NCBI RefSeq assembly: GCF_017996735.1
Contig: NZ_JAGOGJ010000015.1
Location: 1 to 64,000 of the forward strand
DNA: 64,000 nucleotides
DNA from: Niveispirillum sp.
GTDB lineage: Bacteria; Pseudomonadota; Alphaproteobacteria; Azospirillales; Azospirillaceae
Direction: 5' to 3'
In this document: positions 33,940-42,126 of the stretch, one piece after another
Layout: every line of letters starts with the position of its first letter
Position numbering within the stretch: position 1 is the stretch's first letter
The notes under the pieces: model-generated
What the model was told of the DNA's origin: nothing
The model's database searches: none
The model's input: the letters and a program-made list of their open reading frames with translations, nothing else
Program-made: the position numbers and the translations under genes

Positions 33940-35157
33940 TCAGGCCGCCACATCCCAGACCAGCGGCACCGACCCGTAGGAGATGTTCACACCGGCCTGA
34001 AAGGTCAGCCTGTCATCGGCCAGACGGAAATCGGGGATACGCTTCAGCCATTCCTCCAGGAAGATGGTCAGTTCGGAACGGGCCAGATTGGCCCCCACGC
34101 AGCGGTGCGGCCCCTGGCCGAAGGTGCCGACACTGGCAATGCGGCGGGAGAAATCGACCTTCAGCGGATCAGGATAGGCCTCGTCATCCAGGTTCATCAT
34201 GGCCGGGGGTGACATGATGATCTCCCCCGCCTTGATCAGGGCAGGACCCACCTGGCTGTCATTCACGCACATGCGGCCCGTGCCGGTGGTGACGGTGGGG
34301 AAGCGGCGCAACAATTCTTCCACCGCGGCGCTGATGATGGCCGGGTTCTCGATGATCTGGCGGCGGTGGTCAGGATTCTCCGCCAGGAAGCGGGCAAAAA
34401 AGCCCAGCGTGTTGGCCACGGAATCCAGGCCGCCAATGAGCAACAGCGTACACATGGAGTGCAGCTTGTCCTCACGCATGCGCTCGCCATCCACCTCCTG
34501 CTGTGACAGCCAGCTAATGAGGTCGCTGCCGGGGTTGGCCCGTCGTTCCTTGATGATGGGGGCCAGATAGGCGGCGAGCCCCCGGATCACGTCGGCCTTG
34601 TTGCTGCCGGGCCGGATGATCTTCGCCACCTCCTCCAGCAGGCCCAGCCGATGGCTTTCCGGTAGGTCGACCAGCCGCAGGAAGACGATGATGGGAAGCT
34701 GGAAGGCGAAATCGGCCATGAATTCGCAGCTTCCCTTTTCCTTCAGCCCCTCGATCAGGTCTATGGCCAACTGGCGCACGCCGGGCGTCAGTTCCGCCAC
34801 ACCCTTGCGCGACAGAGCGACGGAGAGGTGATGGCGGTATTTGGTATGTTCAGGCGGGTCGAGATGGATGGGTGTGAACCCTTCCCCCGTCGGGTTGTTC
34901 GACTTCGGCACCACCAGGGCGCGGGAAGAGAAATTGTCGCTGTCCTTCAGCACCCGCGCAGCCAGCTTGGCGTCATTGACGTACCAATGACCTTCATTGT
35001 GCCGCGTCCAGAAAATCGGCGGAGCCGCGTGCTTCAGCCTGTACAGCTCCGCGAAGAAATCGGACCCGGCCGGACCGGGTGCGTAGACATCATAGTCAAA
35101 GACCAGTTCTGCCGGGACATGATCGGGAACCGTCATATTCATGGCATAGGCGGGCAT
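33940..35157 (-). CDS. Cytochrome P450, P450cam (CYP101)-like
   Basis: Class I bacterial P450 of about 405 residues. The haem loop is FGQGPHRCVGANLAR, the K-helix ExxR is EELLRR, and the I-helix is LLLIGGLDSVANTLGF. That I-helix, the VDFSR segment and the C-terminal WLKRIPDFRL...VPLVWD closely follow P450cam. The conserved I-helix Thr (GGLDT in P450cam) is Ser here. AGGAGG about seven bases before the ATG at 35157 supports the start. It diverges from a ferredoxin-ligase-reductase operon that encodes matching redox partners. Likely a monooxygenase for a terpenoid-sized substrate (inference from CYP101 relatives). Confidence 0.9.
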   Translation of the reverse strand: MPAYAMNMTVPDHVPAELVFDYDVYAPGPAGSDFFAELYRLKHAAPPIFWTRHNEGHWYVNDAKLAARVLKDSDNFSSRALVVPKSNNPTGEGFTPIHLDPPEHTKYRHHLSVALSRKGVAELTPGVRQLAIDLIEGLKEKGSCEFMADFAFQLPIIVFLRLVDLPESHRLGLLEEVAKIIRPGSNKADVIRGLAAYLAPIIKERRANPGSDLISWLSQQEVDGERMREDKLHSMCTLLLIGGLDSVANTLGFFARFLAENPDHRRQIIENPAIISAAVEELLRRFPTVTTGTGRMCVNDSQVGPALIKAGEIIMSPPAMMNLDDEAYPDPLKVDFSRRIASVGTFGQGPHRCVGANLARSELTIFLEEWLKRIPDFRLADDRLTFQAGVNISYGSVPLVWDVAA

Positions 35158-35393
35158 GAGGCGACCTCCTGCCGGCACGCAGCTTTCGCGCGCGTGTCCG
35201 GTGTGTTGAATGGGGATATGCGAGAGATTAGGAGCGTGGAACCCACCGCGTCCAAAGGCGGGACGAGGTTCCATCAAAGGGATCGTATGCTTGATAAGAT
35301 TGATCAGGGCCGCGACAGGGGCCGTCCGGCACAGGCATAAGGAAGGCGAATGGCGGCAACAACGCCGTGCCCGAGAACAGCGGAGAAGGGTAA
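35158..35393. promoter_or_regulatory. Divergent promoter region between P450 and ferredoxin operon
   Basis: About 236 non-coding bases. It contains an interrupted inverted repeat: TGGAACC (35237-35243) pairs with GGTTCCA (35267-35273), and inside it CGTCC (35249-35253) with GGACG (35261-35265). This could be an operator for coordinated control of the P450 and its redox partners, or a hairpin in the ferredoxin leader. Confidence 0.5.
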
Positions 35394-35714
35394 ATGCCCA
35401 AGATCACCTTCATCGATCCCGACGGTCAGACCCATGTGCTGGAGGCCGACGATGGTCAGTCTGTGATGAAGGTCGCCGTCCAGAACGGCGTGCCTGGGAT
35501 TGAGGCGGATTGCGGCGGCGCTTGCGCCTGCGCGACCTGCCACGTCTATGTCGATCCGATCTGGTCGGCAGCGGCCGGAAATCCCGGCGACGAGGAAAAG
35601 GAGATGCTGACCTACACCGTCGATCCACAGGAAACCTCCCGCCTGTCCTGTCAGATCAAGGTCAGCGCCGCCCTTGACGGCATTGTCATCCGCATCCCCG
35701 CCAGCCAGCATTGA
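35394..35714 (+). CDS. 2Fe-2S ferredoxin, putidaredoxin/adrenodoxin type
   Basis: 106-residue plant/vertebrate-type ferredoxin. The cluster ligands are in DCGGACACATC (Cys spacing C-x5-C-x2-C, about residues 40-49) with the last Cys in SRLSCQI. The acidic EEKEMLTYTVDPQE helix is where adrenodoxin-type ferredoxins meet their P450. GGAGAAGGG directly before the ATG is a good ribosome-binding site. With the divergent P450 and the FAD reductase two genes downstream it completes a class I electron transfer chain. Confidence 0.92.
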   Translation: MPKITFIDPDGQTHVLEADDGQSVMKVAVQNGVPGIEADCGGACACATCHVYVDPIWSAAAGNPGDEEKEMLTYTVDPQETSRLSCQIKVSAALDGIVIRIPASQH

Positions 35715-35717
35715 CCC

Positions 35718-37289
35718 ATGACGATTACCATCCCAGCCCTGTTAAGGCAGGCCGCCCGCCGCTTCGGTGACAAATCCGCCTTGAGCAGCACCCAGGATGG
35801 CGCCATCGGATTCGCGGCGCTGGATGCCTGGGCCGACCGCGTCGCCCGCGCGCTGCTGGCTGACGGATTGAGGAAGGGCGACAGGGTCGGCATCTGGGCG
35901 CCCAACCTGTGGGAATGGGTGGCTGCCGCTGTCGGCGCCCAGCGTATCGGCGGCGTGCTGGTGCCGCTGAACACGCGGTTGCGTGGTGGAGAGGTGGCGG
36001 ATATCGTCCGCCGCGCCCGCATCACCCATCTGTTCAGCATCGGCGATTTCCTGGGCCGTCACTATCCCGATATGTTGCGGGGGGAGGCGGTGCCAGACCT
36101 GCGCCGAACCATCGTTCTGCGGCCCGACAGTACGAAGTTGCGTGGCATTGAACAGGGCTGGGACAGTTTCCTGGCACTGGGCAGCGCCATCAGTGCGGAA
36201 CAACTGGCGGCGCGGGCCGAGGATGTCGGGCCGGATGATCTGGCGGACATCATGTTCACCTCCGGGACGACAGGGCTGCCGAAGGGGGCGGTGTTCGATC
36301 ATAAACGGTCGCTGGGCGGCGGCCGGGCCTGGTGCGGCATCTCCAGCCTCGGACCCGATGACCGCTATTGCGTCTTCGGCCCCTTCTCCCACAATGCCTC
36401 TTACAAGGCGGGCTGGGTGGCGGGCCTGATGTCGGGGGCCACCATTTATTGGCCGGACGCTTATGATGGTACGGCCATCCTGGATCTGATCGCCGGCAAC
36501 CGCATCACGGTGATGCCGGCCCCACCCACCGTCTGGCAAGAGGTGCTGGACCATCCTAACAAGGCGGATTGGGATATTGGCTGCCTGCGGTTCCTGTCCA
36601 CAGGTGCCACCACCATTCCCATCCAGTTGATGCGGCGCCTGCGTGACGAAACACCGATCCAGGTGCTGTCCACCGGCTATGGCATGACGGAATGCTGCGG
36701 TTCCGCGACCCAGACGCTACCGGGCGACCCGATTGAAAGGGTCGTAGAGACCGTTGGCTGCGCCATTCCCGGCACGGAAATCCGCATCGCCGGCCCCGAT
36801 GGGAAGATACTGCCACCGGGAGAGGCCGGCGAAGTGCTGATCCGCGATGAAAAGCTGCTGCTGCATTACCTGGACAATGATCAGGCGACGCATTCGGCGC
36901 TGGATGCCGATGGCTGGCTGCACAGCGGCGATGTCGGAACCCTGGACACGCAGGGCTATCTGCGCATCACCGACAGGTTGAAGGACATGTATATCGTCGG
37001 CGGCTTCAACGTCTATCCGGCGGAGATCGAGCGCCAGATGGGCGCCTTGCCCGGCCTGAAGGCCTGTGCTGTGGTCGGGGTGCCCGATGCAAGGCTGGGT
37101 GAGGTCGGGCACGCCTTTATCGTGCGCAGTGCCGGCTCATCCCTCACCGAAGCGGAAGTCCTGGCCTGGAGCAAGGCCAATCTCGCCAATTACAAGGTGC
37201 CGCGCGGCATTACCTTCATCGATGCCCTGCCGATGAACAGCACGGGCAAGGTGGTGAAGTTCGCCTTGCGCGCCCAGCTTCAATCCTGA
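35718..37289 (+). CDS. Acyl-CoA ligase (AMP-forming), FadD3-like
   Basis: 523-residue adenylate-forming ligase. Motifs: MFTSGTTGLPKGAVFDH (ATP binding), TGYGMTECCGSATQ, GWLHSGDVGTLD, ITDRLKDMYIVGGFNVYP hinge and MNSTGKVVKFAL with the catalytic Lys. Compared with the ligase at 21557-23119 it resembles FadD3-type enzymes that activate alicyclic ring-derived acids such as steroid ring remnants; this is a family resemblance, not proof. It lies three bases after the ferredoxin gene and just before the reductase gene, an unusual placement inside a P450 redox operon. Confidence 0.88.
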   Translation: MTITIPALLRQAARRFGDKSALSSTQDGAIGFAALDAWADRVARALLADGLRKGDRVGIWAPNLWEWVAAAVGAQRIGGVLVPLNTRLRGGEVADIVRRARITHLFSIGDFLGRHYPDMLRGEAVPDLRRTIVLRPDSTKLRGIEQGWDSFLALGSAISAEQLAARAEDVGPDDLADIMFTSGTTGLPKGAVFDHKRSLGGGRAWCGISSLGPDDRYCVFGPFSHNASYKAGWVAGLMSGATIYWPDAYDGTAILDLIAGNRITVMPAPPTVWQEVLDHPNKADWDIGCLRFLSTGATTIPIQLMRRLRDETPIQVLSTGYGMTECCGSATQTLPGDPIERVVETVGCAIPGTEIRIAGPDGKILPPGEAGEVLIRDEKLLLHYLDNDQATHSALDADGWLHSGDVGTLDTQGYLRITDRLKDMYIVGGFNVYPAEIERQMGALPGLKACAVVGVPDARLGEVGHAFIVRSAGSSLTEAEVLAWSKANLANYKVPRGITFIDALPMNSTGKVVKFALRAQLQS

Positions 37290-37302
37290 ACGGGGGCCGC
37301 TT

Positions 37303-38538
37303 ATGCCACCATCAGACCATTACGACATCATCATCGCCGGTGCCGGCCAAGCCGGCGCGCAATGCGCGCAATCGCTGCGTCAGGGGGGATTTGCCGGCAC
37401 CATCGCCCTGCTTGGGGAAGAACCGGTCGGCCCCTATGAACGCCCGCCCCTGTCCAAGGATTATCTGGGCGGAAAGCGCGATGCCGACAGGTTGCTGCTG
37501 CGCAAACCGGAATTCTGGGCAGAAAAGGGGATCGACCTGCGCACCGGCTGCCGTATCACCGGCGTCGATGCCGCCGCCCGGCGCGTGACCCTTGCCGGCG
37601 GCAGCCATCTGTCCTATGGTCATCTGGTCTGGGCCACCGGGGGACGCCCGCGCCCGCTTCCCTGCTCCGGCGCCGACCTGCGCGGCGTCCATGCCATCCG
37701 CACCATCGCCGATATCGACGGTCTGAAGGCCGAGGTGGCGCCGGGTGCCCGTGCCGTCATCATTGGGGGAGGCTATATCGGGCTGGAAACGGCGGCTGTC
37801 CTGCGTGGTATGGGCATGGCCGTGACGGTTCTGGAGGCGCAGGGACGACTGTTGGCCCGTGTCACATCACCGCCGGTATCGCAGTTCTTTTTGAAACTGC
37901 ACCAGTCGCACGGGGTGGATGTACAACTCTGCGCGCAGGTGGAGGCCTTGACCGGCCAGGGGCGTGTCACGGGTGTAAGGCTGGTGGATGGCCGTGAGCT
38001 GCCCGCCGACATCGTGATCGTCGGCGTCGGGATCATCCCGAATGTGGAGCCGCTGGCGGCGGCTGGTCTTGCCTGCCCCAACGGGGTGCAGGTGGATGCC
38101 TTCTGCCGGACGTCAGATCCCCATATCCTGGGCATCGGCGACTGTGCCCGCCATCCCAACCCGTTCGCCGGTAGCGATATCCGGCTGGAATCGGTACAGA
38201 ACGCTATCGACCAGGCCAAGGTTGCCGCCGATACGCTGCTGGGCCGCGACAGGCCTTATGCCGCCCTGCCCTGGTTCTGGTCCGACCAGTATGACGTGAA
38301 GATGCAGTCGGCCGGGTTGGCGCTGGGCCAGGACACGATCATGATCCGGGGTGAAGTCGGTCAGGCCCCCTTCTCCGTCCTTTATCTGCGGGACAGCCGG
38401 CTGGTCGCCATCGACTGCATCAACAATCCCAAGGATTTCATGCAGGCAAAGGCCCTGATCGCCGCCCGCCGTCGTTTGGACACGCGCCGTGCGCTGGACC
38501 GGGAAACCGACCTGCGCGCCATCGCGCTGGAGGATTGA
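37303..38538 (+). CDS. Ferredoxin reductase, putidaredoxin-reductase type
   Basis: 411-residue FAD/NADH flavoprotein. The FAD motif is IIIAGAGQAGAQCAQSLR (about residues 6-23), the NADH motif IIGGGYIGLETAAVLRG (about 150), and the second FAD motif is near ILGIGDCARHPNP, with the W-rich C-terminal domain PWFWSDQYDVKMQSAG typical of ferredoxin reductases for P450s and dioxygenases. It would pass electrons from NADH to the ferredoxin at 35394. A compact hairpin built from its stop codon follows. Confidence 0.92.
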   Translation: MPPSDHYDIIIAGAGQAGAQCAQSLRQGGFAGTIALLGEEPVGPYERPPLSKDYLGGKRDADRLLLRKPEFWAEKGIDLRTGCRITGVDAAARRVTLAGGSHLSYGHLVWATGGRPRPLPCSGADLRGVHAIRTIADIDGLKAEVAPGARAVIIGGGYIGLETAAVLRGMGMAVTVLEAQGRLLARVTSPPVSQFFLKLHQSHGVDVQLCAQVEALTGQGRVTGVRLVDGRELPADIVIVGVGIIPNVEPLAAAGLACPNGVQVDAFCRTSDPHILGIGDCARHPNPFAGSDIRLESVQNAIDQAKVAADTLLGRDRPYAALPWFWSDQYDVKMQSAGLALGQDTIMIRGEVGQAPFSVLYLRDSRLVAIDCINNPKDFMQAKALIAARRRLDTRRALDRETDLRAIALED

Positions 38539-38556
38539 CGGTGGCCCCCGTCAATC
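38533..38556. terminator. Compact bidirectional terminator formed from the two stop codons
   Basis: Perfect 9-bp arms GATTGACGG (38533-38541) and CCGTCAATC (38548-38556) with a 6-base loop. They contain the TGA of the reductase gene and the reverse-strand stop of the convergent SDR gene. No T run follows, so strength is uncertain. Confidence 0.55.
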
Positions 38557-39369
38557 TCCCAGGATCAAGGCATGGGCTGGCAACGGCCCGATCTGCGTCA
38601 CCCCGCCATCCACGGGCAGCAGCACGCCGGTAATGAACCGTGCCTCCGGGCTGGCCAGAAAGCAGACGGCCATGGCCACGTCCCAGGCATCCCCCTCGAT
38701 CCCTAGCGGCCCCACCTTGCGACGATCCTCCCGCATACCGGGCGGCATGCGCCGGGCGATATGGGATGTCATGACGTGACCTGGTGCGACAGCGTTGGCG
38801 CGGATGCCGTCACGGCCATGGGCCACCGCGATCTCCCGCGCCAACTGCACCATACCGGCCTTCGACGTGCCATAGGCCAGGGAGCCATGGGCGCGCATGC
38901 CGGCGATGGAAGCGATATTGACGATGGAGCCACCGCCACCAGTCACCATGGCCGGTACAGAGCGCTGGCACATCCACAAGGCGCTGTCCAGATTGACCGC
39001 CATGACGCGGGACCATTGCCCCTCATCCAACCCGGACAGGCTGGAGGGTGGGGAAATGCCCACATTATTGACCAGGATGTCCAACCGTCCCATCCAGTCC
39101 AGTGCGGCGGAGACGGCTTCGGCACAGGCGGGACGCAAGCTGACATCGGCGGCAATGGCGACGGCATCACCGCCACGTTCACGGATCATGTCAGCAGTCG
39201 CCTGCGCGCGCTCCAGGTCAAGATCAATGCAGGCGACGCGCGCGCCCTCTCCGGCCAGGACCAGGGCCACGGCCCGGCCGATGCCGATTTCTGCACCCTC
39301 GGCCCCGGCGCCGGTGACGATGGCGGCAAGACCGGACAGCCGCCGGCCGGTCAGGATCGGTTCCGGCAT
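38551..39369 (-). CDS. Short-chain dehydrogenase/reductase
   Basis: 272-residue SDR. Cofactor motif TGAGAEGAEIGIGRA, with Asp after the second strand (ACIDLDLERA) predicting NAD preference; NNVGISPPSS; catalytic YGTSKAG; and C-terminal ITGVLLPVDGGVTQIG. The insertion of extra residues in the glycine motif (TGAGAEGAEIGIG) is found in a subset of SDRs in catabolic clusters. Its start is two bases after the stop of the PhyH-type dioxygenase on the same strand, so the two act together: hydroxylation then oxidation is a natural pairing. Confidence 0.87.
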   Translation of the reverse strand: MPEPILTGRRLSGLAAIVTGAGAEGAEIGIGRAVALVLAGEGARVACIDLDLERAQATADMIRERGGDAVAIAADVSLRPACAEAVSAALDWMGRLDILVNNVGISPPSSLSGLDEGQWSRVMAVNLDSALWMCQRSVPAMVTGGGGSIVNIASIAGMRAHGSLAYGTSKAGMVQLAREIAVAHGRDGIRANAVAPGHVMTSHIARRMPPGMREDRRKVGPLGIEGDAWDVAMAVCFLASPEARFITGVLLPVDGGVTQIGPLPAHALILGD

Positions 39370-39371
39370 GT

Positions 39372-40343
39372 TCAGTGCTGCGGACGCATATTGACGACGC
39401 GCCCGTCGGCATGGGCCACGATCACGGCATCGCCGGGACTGTACCGCACCGGAATATCGGCCATGGACAGCCGGTCGCCGCGATGTCCGCGAACAAAGCT
39501 CTGCGGATCGACACGCAGGTCGTGCCGCCCTGCCGCATCGGCGACGCCAACCCGGTCGGCACCGACCTCCACCAAGGTACCTGCAATGGGAAGACGGCTG
39601 GCGCCGGGCATGATCCGCGTGTCCATCGATAGCCGGAACCGGTCACGGGAGATGTTGGACAGGCCGCTATGCGGCGTCGCCAAGCTCATCAACAGCACAT
39701 CGCCGGGGCGATAGTCCGTGCGCCGCCAGGTACCTGGCGGCACATCCTCTGCCTGGATGGGAAGGATGCGGGCACCGTCGCGGCGATGCAGGCTGGGCTG
39801 CTTGTTCAGCCCTTCGACCACGGCCAATCCGCCGACATCGGCGTCAATCTCATCGATGGGCACCCAGCAGATCAGGAAGTCCAGCCCTTCATTGTAGGAA
39901 CCGTCATCATGAATGAAGTCGAAACGCGGGCGGCTGACATCCTGCACCGGCGGATTGGTGCGGTGGACGGTGAACGGCACCCAGAAAGGCTCACATCCAA
40001 AGAGACACCGAAAGAAGTCATTGATGGTCGGTGCCTCATGCAGCAGGCGATGGACCTTCTGTTCGTTCATCCTCGTCATGTTTGAATTGATCGGCAGGGC
40101 CGAATAATCGGCGCCGTTATAGCGATGAAACGGATCATTGGGGTCCGTGACACCCATATCGATCAGGTAATCGATATAGGTCCGTCGGATATCGGCGATC
40201 ACCGCCTTGTCCAGTACGTCGCGAAAGAACCAGTAGCCGTCGCGGTCCCAGGTGGCCGCCAAGGCCGCCGGATCGCCCAACAGGTGGTTGGAGACGTTCA
40301 GTTCGCCCATTTCCGGCATGGGGGGCCTTGCCTGCATGTTCAT
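39372..40343 (-). CDS. Phytanoyl-CoA dioxygenase (PhyH)-family protein
   Basis: 323-residue Fe(II)/2-oxoglutarate oxygenase of the PhyH family. The iron ligands are H-x-D in DFIHDDGSYNEGLDF and a distal His in LATPHSGLSN, followed by RFRLSMDTR for 2-oxoglutarate. A C-terminal region of about 80 residues (VGVADAAGRHDLRVDPQS...) extends beyond the core fold. The start at 40343 (MNMQARPPM) is chosen because the longer open frame has no homology. It is the upstream gene of an SDR pair and diverges from an AraC-family gene that probably regulates it. Confidence 0.84.
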   Translation of the reverse strand: MNMQARPPMPEMGELNVSNHLLGDPAALAATWDRDGYWFFRDVLDKAVIADIRRTYIDYLIDMGVTDPNDPFHRYNGADYSALPINSNMTRMNEQKVHRLLHEAPTINDFFRCLFGCEPFWVPFTVHRTNPPVQDVSRPRFDFIHDDGSYNEGLDFLICWVPIDEIDADVGGLAVVEGLNKQPSLHRRDGARILPIQAEDVPPGTWRRTDYRPGDVLLMSLATPHSGLSNISRDRFRLSMDTRIMPGASRLPIAGTLVEVGADRVGVADAAGRHDLRVDPQSFVRGHRGDRLSMADIPVRYSPGDAVIVAHADGRVVNMRPQH

Positions 40344-40448
40344 GCCCGTTTCTTCCCTGTCTGGCTCCGGCCGCATCGGCGGTATCCGGGCCTGCTGCCG
40401 GGTTGGTCCCGGTCCATGATCATGATGGACAGCTTGGCAGATGACAGC

Positions 40449-40492
40449 CATGGTCCTTTTCAACAACAAGCATGGTCATTTTGAACAAATGG
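40449..40492. promoter_or_regulatory. Two 22-bp direct repeats upstream of the AraC-family gene
   Basis: Copies at 40449-40470 and 40471-40492 share CATGGTC-N-TTTT-N-AACAA, that is 16 of 18 core bases, in direct orientation exactly 22 bases apart (two helical turns). Tandem direct half-sites of this kind are what AraC-family proteins bind. They lie between the PhyH start (40343) and the AraC start (40501), just before the latter's ribosome-binding site. Confidence 0.7.
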
Positions 40493-40500
40493 GAGATCCT

Positions 40501-41484
40501 ATGGCAGACATTGCCCTGGTTGCGCCGGATGGCGCCTTCCTGGCCAGCCTGGGCGCCTGCATGGACGCCTTTGTCGTCGTGCGGGCGAAGGTGGAACAGA
40601 TGTTCGCCCCGGCTGAAGGACTGACCATGGAAACCCGGCTGCGGCTGCTCACCGCCGATGGGCAGGCGGTGCGGCTGGCGGATGGACGGCGGTTGCCCTG
40701 CGATGGCCCCTGGGGCTGGCGACAGCCCTTCAGCCTGATCCATGTCGCCAATTTCCGCGTCGGGTCCGCCGTCGCCCTGGATGAAAGGTTGGCGGCAAGC
40801 GGCCCCTTCGGCGTCTGGCTGCGTCAGCAGAAGGAGGATGGGGCCCTGATTTCCGCCAGCGGATCGGCCCTGTTCCTGCTGGCTGCCGCCGGCCTTGTCG
40901 ATGGCATGGCCATCCCGCTGTCCCGGCCACTGACACCGCTATGCCGGGAGCGGTTCCCGCGTCTGGCCATCGACGAACGGCGCGGCGTGATCGAAGAGGG
41001 CGGGATGATTCTTGGCGCGGGGCCGGCGGCGGAGGCGGCCCTGATGGTCCGCCTGATCGAACGCATCTTCAATGCGGAGGCCGGGCGCTGGTTGGCGTCG
41101 GTCACCGGCGTGGACCGGGTGGTGGCAGAAGGCCTCTCCACCGACCCGATGGTGGCCAACGCCCAGATCTGGCTTGAAATGAACTTTGCACAGGATGTGC
41201 GGATTGCCGACCTTGTCGACGCCCTTGCCACCAGCCACCAGACCCTGACCCGACGCTTTACGCGCGCCATCGGCATAGGCCCCAAGGACTATGTCCAGCG
41301 CCTGCGCATCCGCACGGCACAGCGCCTGTTGGCCCGCACAGGCCGGTCCATCGAGCAGATCGCCGCCATGGTCGGTTACCGTGACCCCCGGTCCTTCCGG
41401 CTGGTCTTTCTGGCCCATTGCGGATTGAGCCCGACGGCATGGCGCAGGAAGGCGGCGGCGGAGGGCGCGATATCGCATTCATGA
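40501..41484 (+). CDS. GlxA-type AraC-family transcriptional regulator
   Basis: 327-residue regulator with an N-terminal DJ-1/PfpI-like domain (ADIALVAPDGAFLASLGACMDAF...SGSALFLLAAAGLVDG) and a C-terminal double helix-turn-helix of the AraC family (IADLVDALATSHQTLTRRF and IEQIAAMVGYRDPRSFRLVF). GGGAG about five bases before the ATG at 40501 supports this start over the longer frame at 40441, whose first codons would lie in a repeat that looks like its operator. The divergent PhyH-SDR pair is the likely target, with autoregulation. Confidence 0.87.
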   Translation: MADIALVAPDGAFLASLGACMDAFVVVRAKVEQMFAPAEGLTMETRLRLLTADGQAVRLADGRRLPCDGPWGWRQPFSLIHVANFRVGSAVALDERLAASGPFGVWLRQQKEDGALISASGSALFLLAAAGLVDGMAIPLSRPLTPLCRERFPRLAIDERRGVIEEGGMILGAGPAAEAALMVRLIERIFNAEAGRWLASVTGVDRVVAEGLSTDPMVANAQIWLEMNFAQDVRIADLVDALATSHQTLTRRFTRAIGIGPKDYVQRLRIRTAQRLLARTGRSIEQIAAMVGYRDPRSFRLVFLAHCGLSPTAWRRKAAAEGAISHS

Positions 41485-41567
41485 ACAATTGGCATCCCGG
41501 CTTGTCCGGCGGCGCATCCCCTTGGAGCCTGGGCATCCGCTACAGCAAAAAAGGGGAGGACAGGAAC

Positions 41568-42125
41568 ATGGACCGGGCACTGACCATCGATGCCGAGACG
41601 CTGGCGTTCATCCGGCAACAGAAGGACCGGCAGGAGATACTGGACTGCCTGCATCGCTACACACGGGGCGTGGACCGTTTCGACCGGGAACTGATGCTGT
41701 CGGCCTATCATCCCGACGCCATCGATCAGCACGGGGTTGCGGAAGGCGTAGCCGCAGACTTCGTTGACTGGGCCATCGGCTGGCACGGGGAGTTCCAGAC
41801 CCGCCATCAGCACATCATCGCCAACCAGACGATCGAACTGGATGGCGACGTGGCCCATGGCGAGACCTATTACATCTTCTGGGGTGAGAACCGGGAGGGG
41901 CCGCCCAGTCTGGCCTTCGGTCGCTATGTCGACCGGTTCGAGAAACGGAACGGACGCTGGGCCATCGCCCATCGGGTTTGCGTGAATGAAAAGGTCGGAA
42001 CCTTCAACGCAGTGCCCCTGCCACCGGAATGGGCTGCTGCCCTGGCCGCCACTGGTCCCTGCCGTCGTGATCGCCAGGACATCTCCTACGCCCGCCCCCT
42101 GGCAGACGGGCGCATTCAGCCCTGA
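41568..42125 (+). CDS. SnoaL-like / NTF2-fold protein
   Basis: 185-residue protein of the nuclear transport factor 2/SnoaL fold: RQEILDCLHRYTRGVDRFDRELMLSAYHPD, read as the first helix with its conserved Asp/Arg pair, followed by strands with HHIIANQ-like and FWGENREGPP segments. Family members are small cyclases, isomerases, dehydratases or dioxygenase subunits; the exact role cannot be told. A purine-rich ribosome-binding stretch (GGGGAGGACAGGAAC) immediately before the ATG at 41568 fixes the start. Follows the AraC gene on the same strand and converges on an alpha/beta hydrolase gene with a one-base gap. Confidence 0.78.
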   Translation: MDRALTIDAETLAFIRQQKDRQEILDCLHRYTRGVDRFDRELMLSAYHPDAIDQHGVAEGVAADFVDWAIGWHGEFQTRHQHIIANQTIELDGDVAHGETYYIFWGENREGPPSLAFGRYVDRFEKRNGRWAIAHRVCVNEKVGTFNAVPLPPEWAAALAATGPCRRDRQDISYARPLADGRIQP

Positions 42126-42126
42126 T

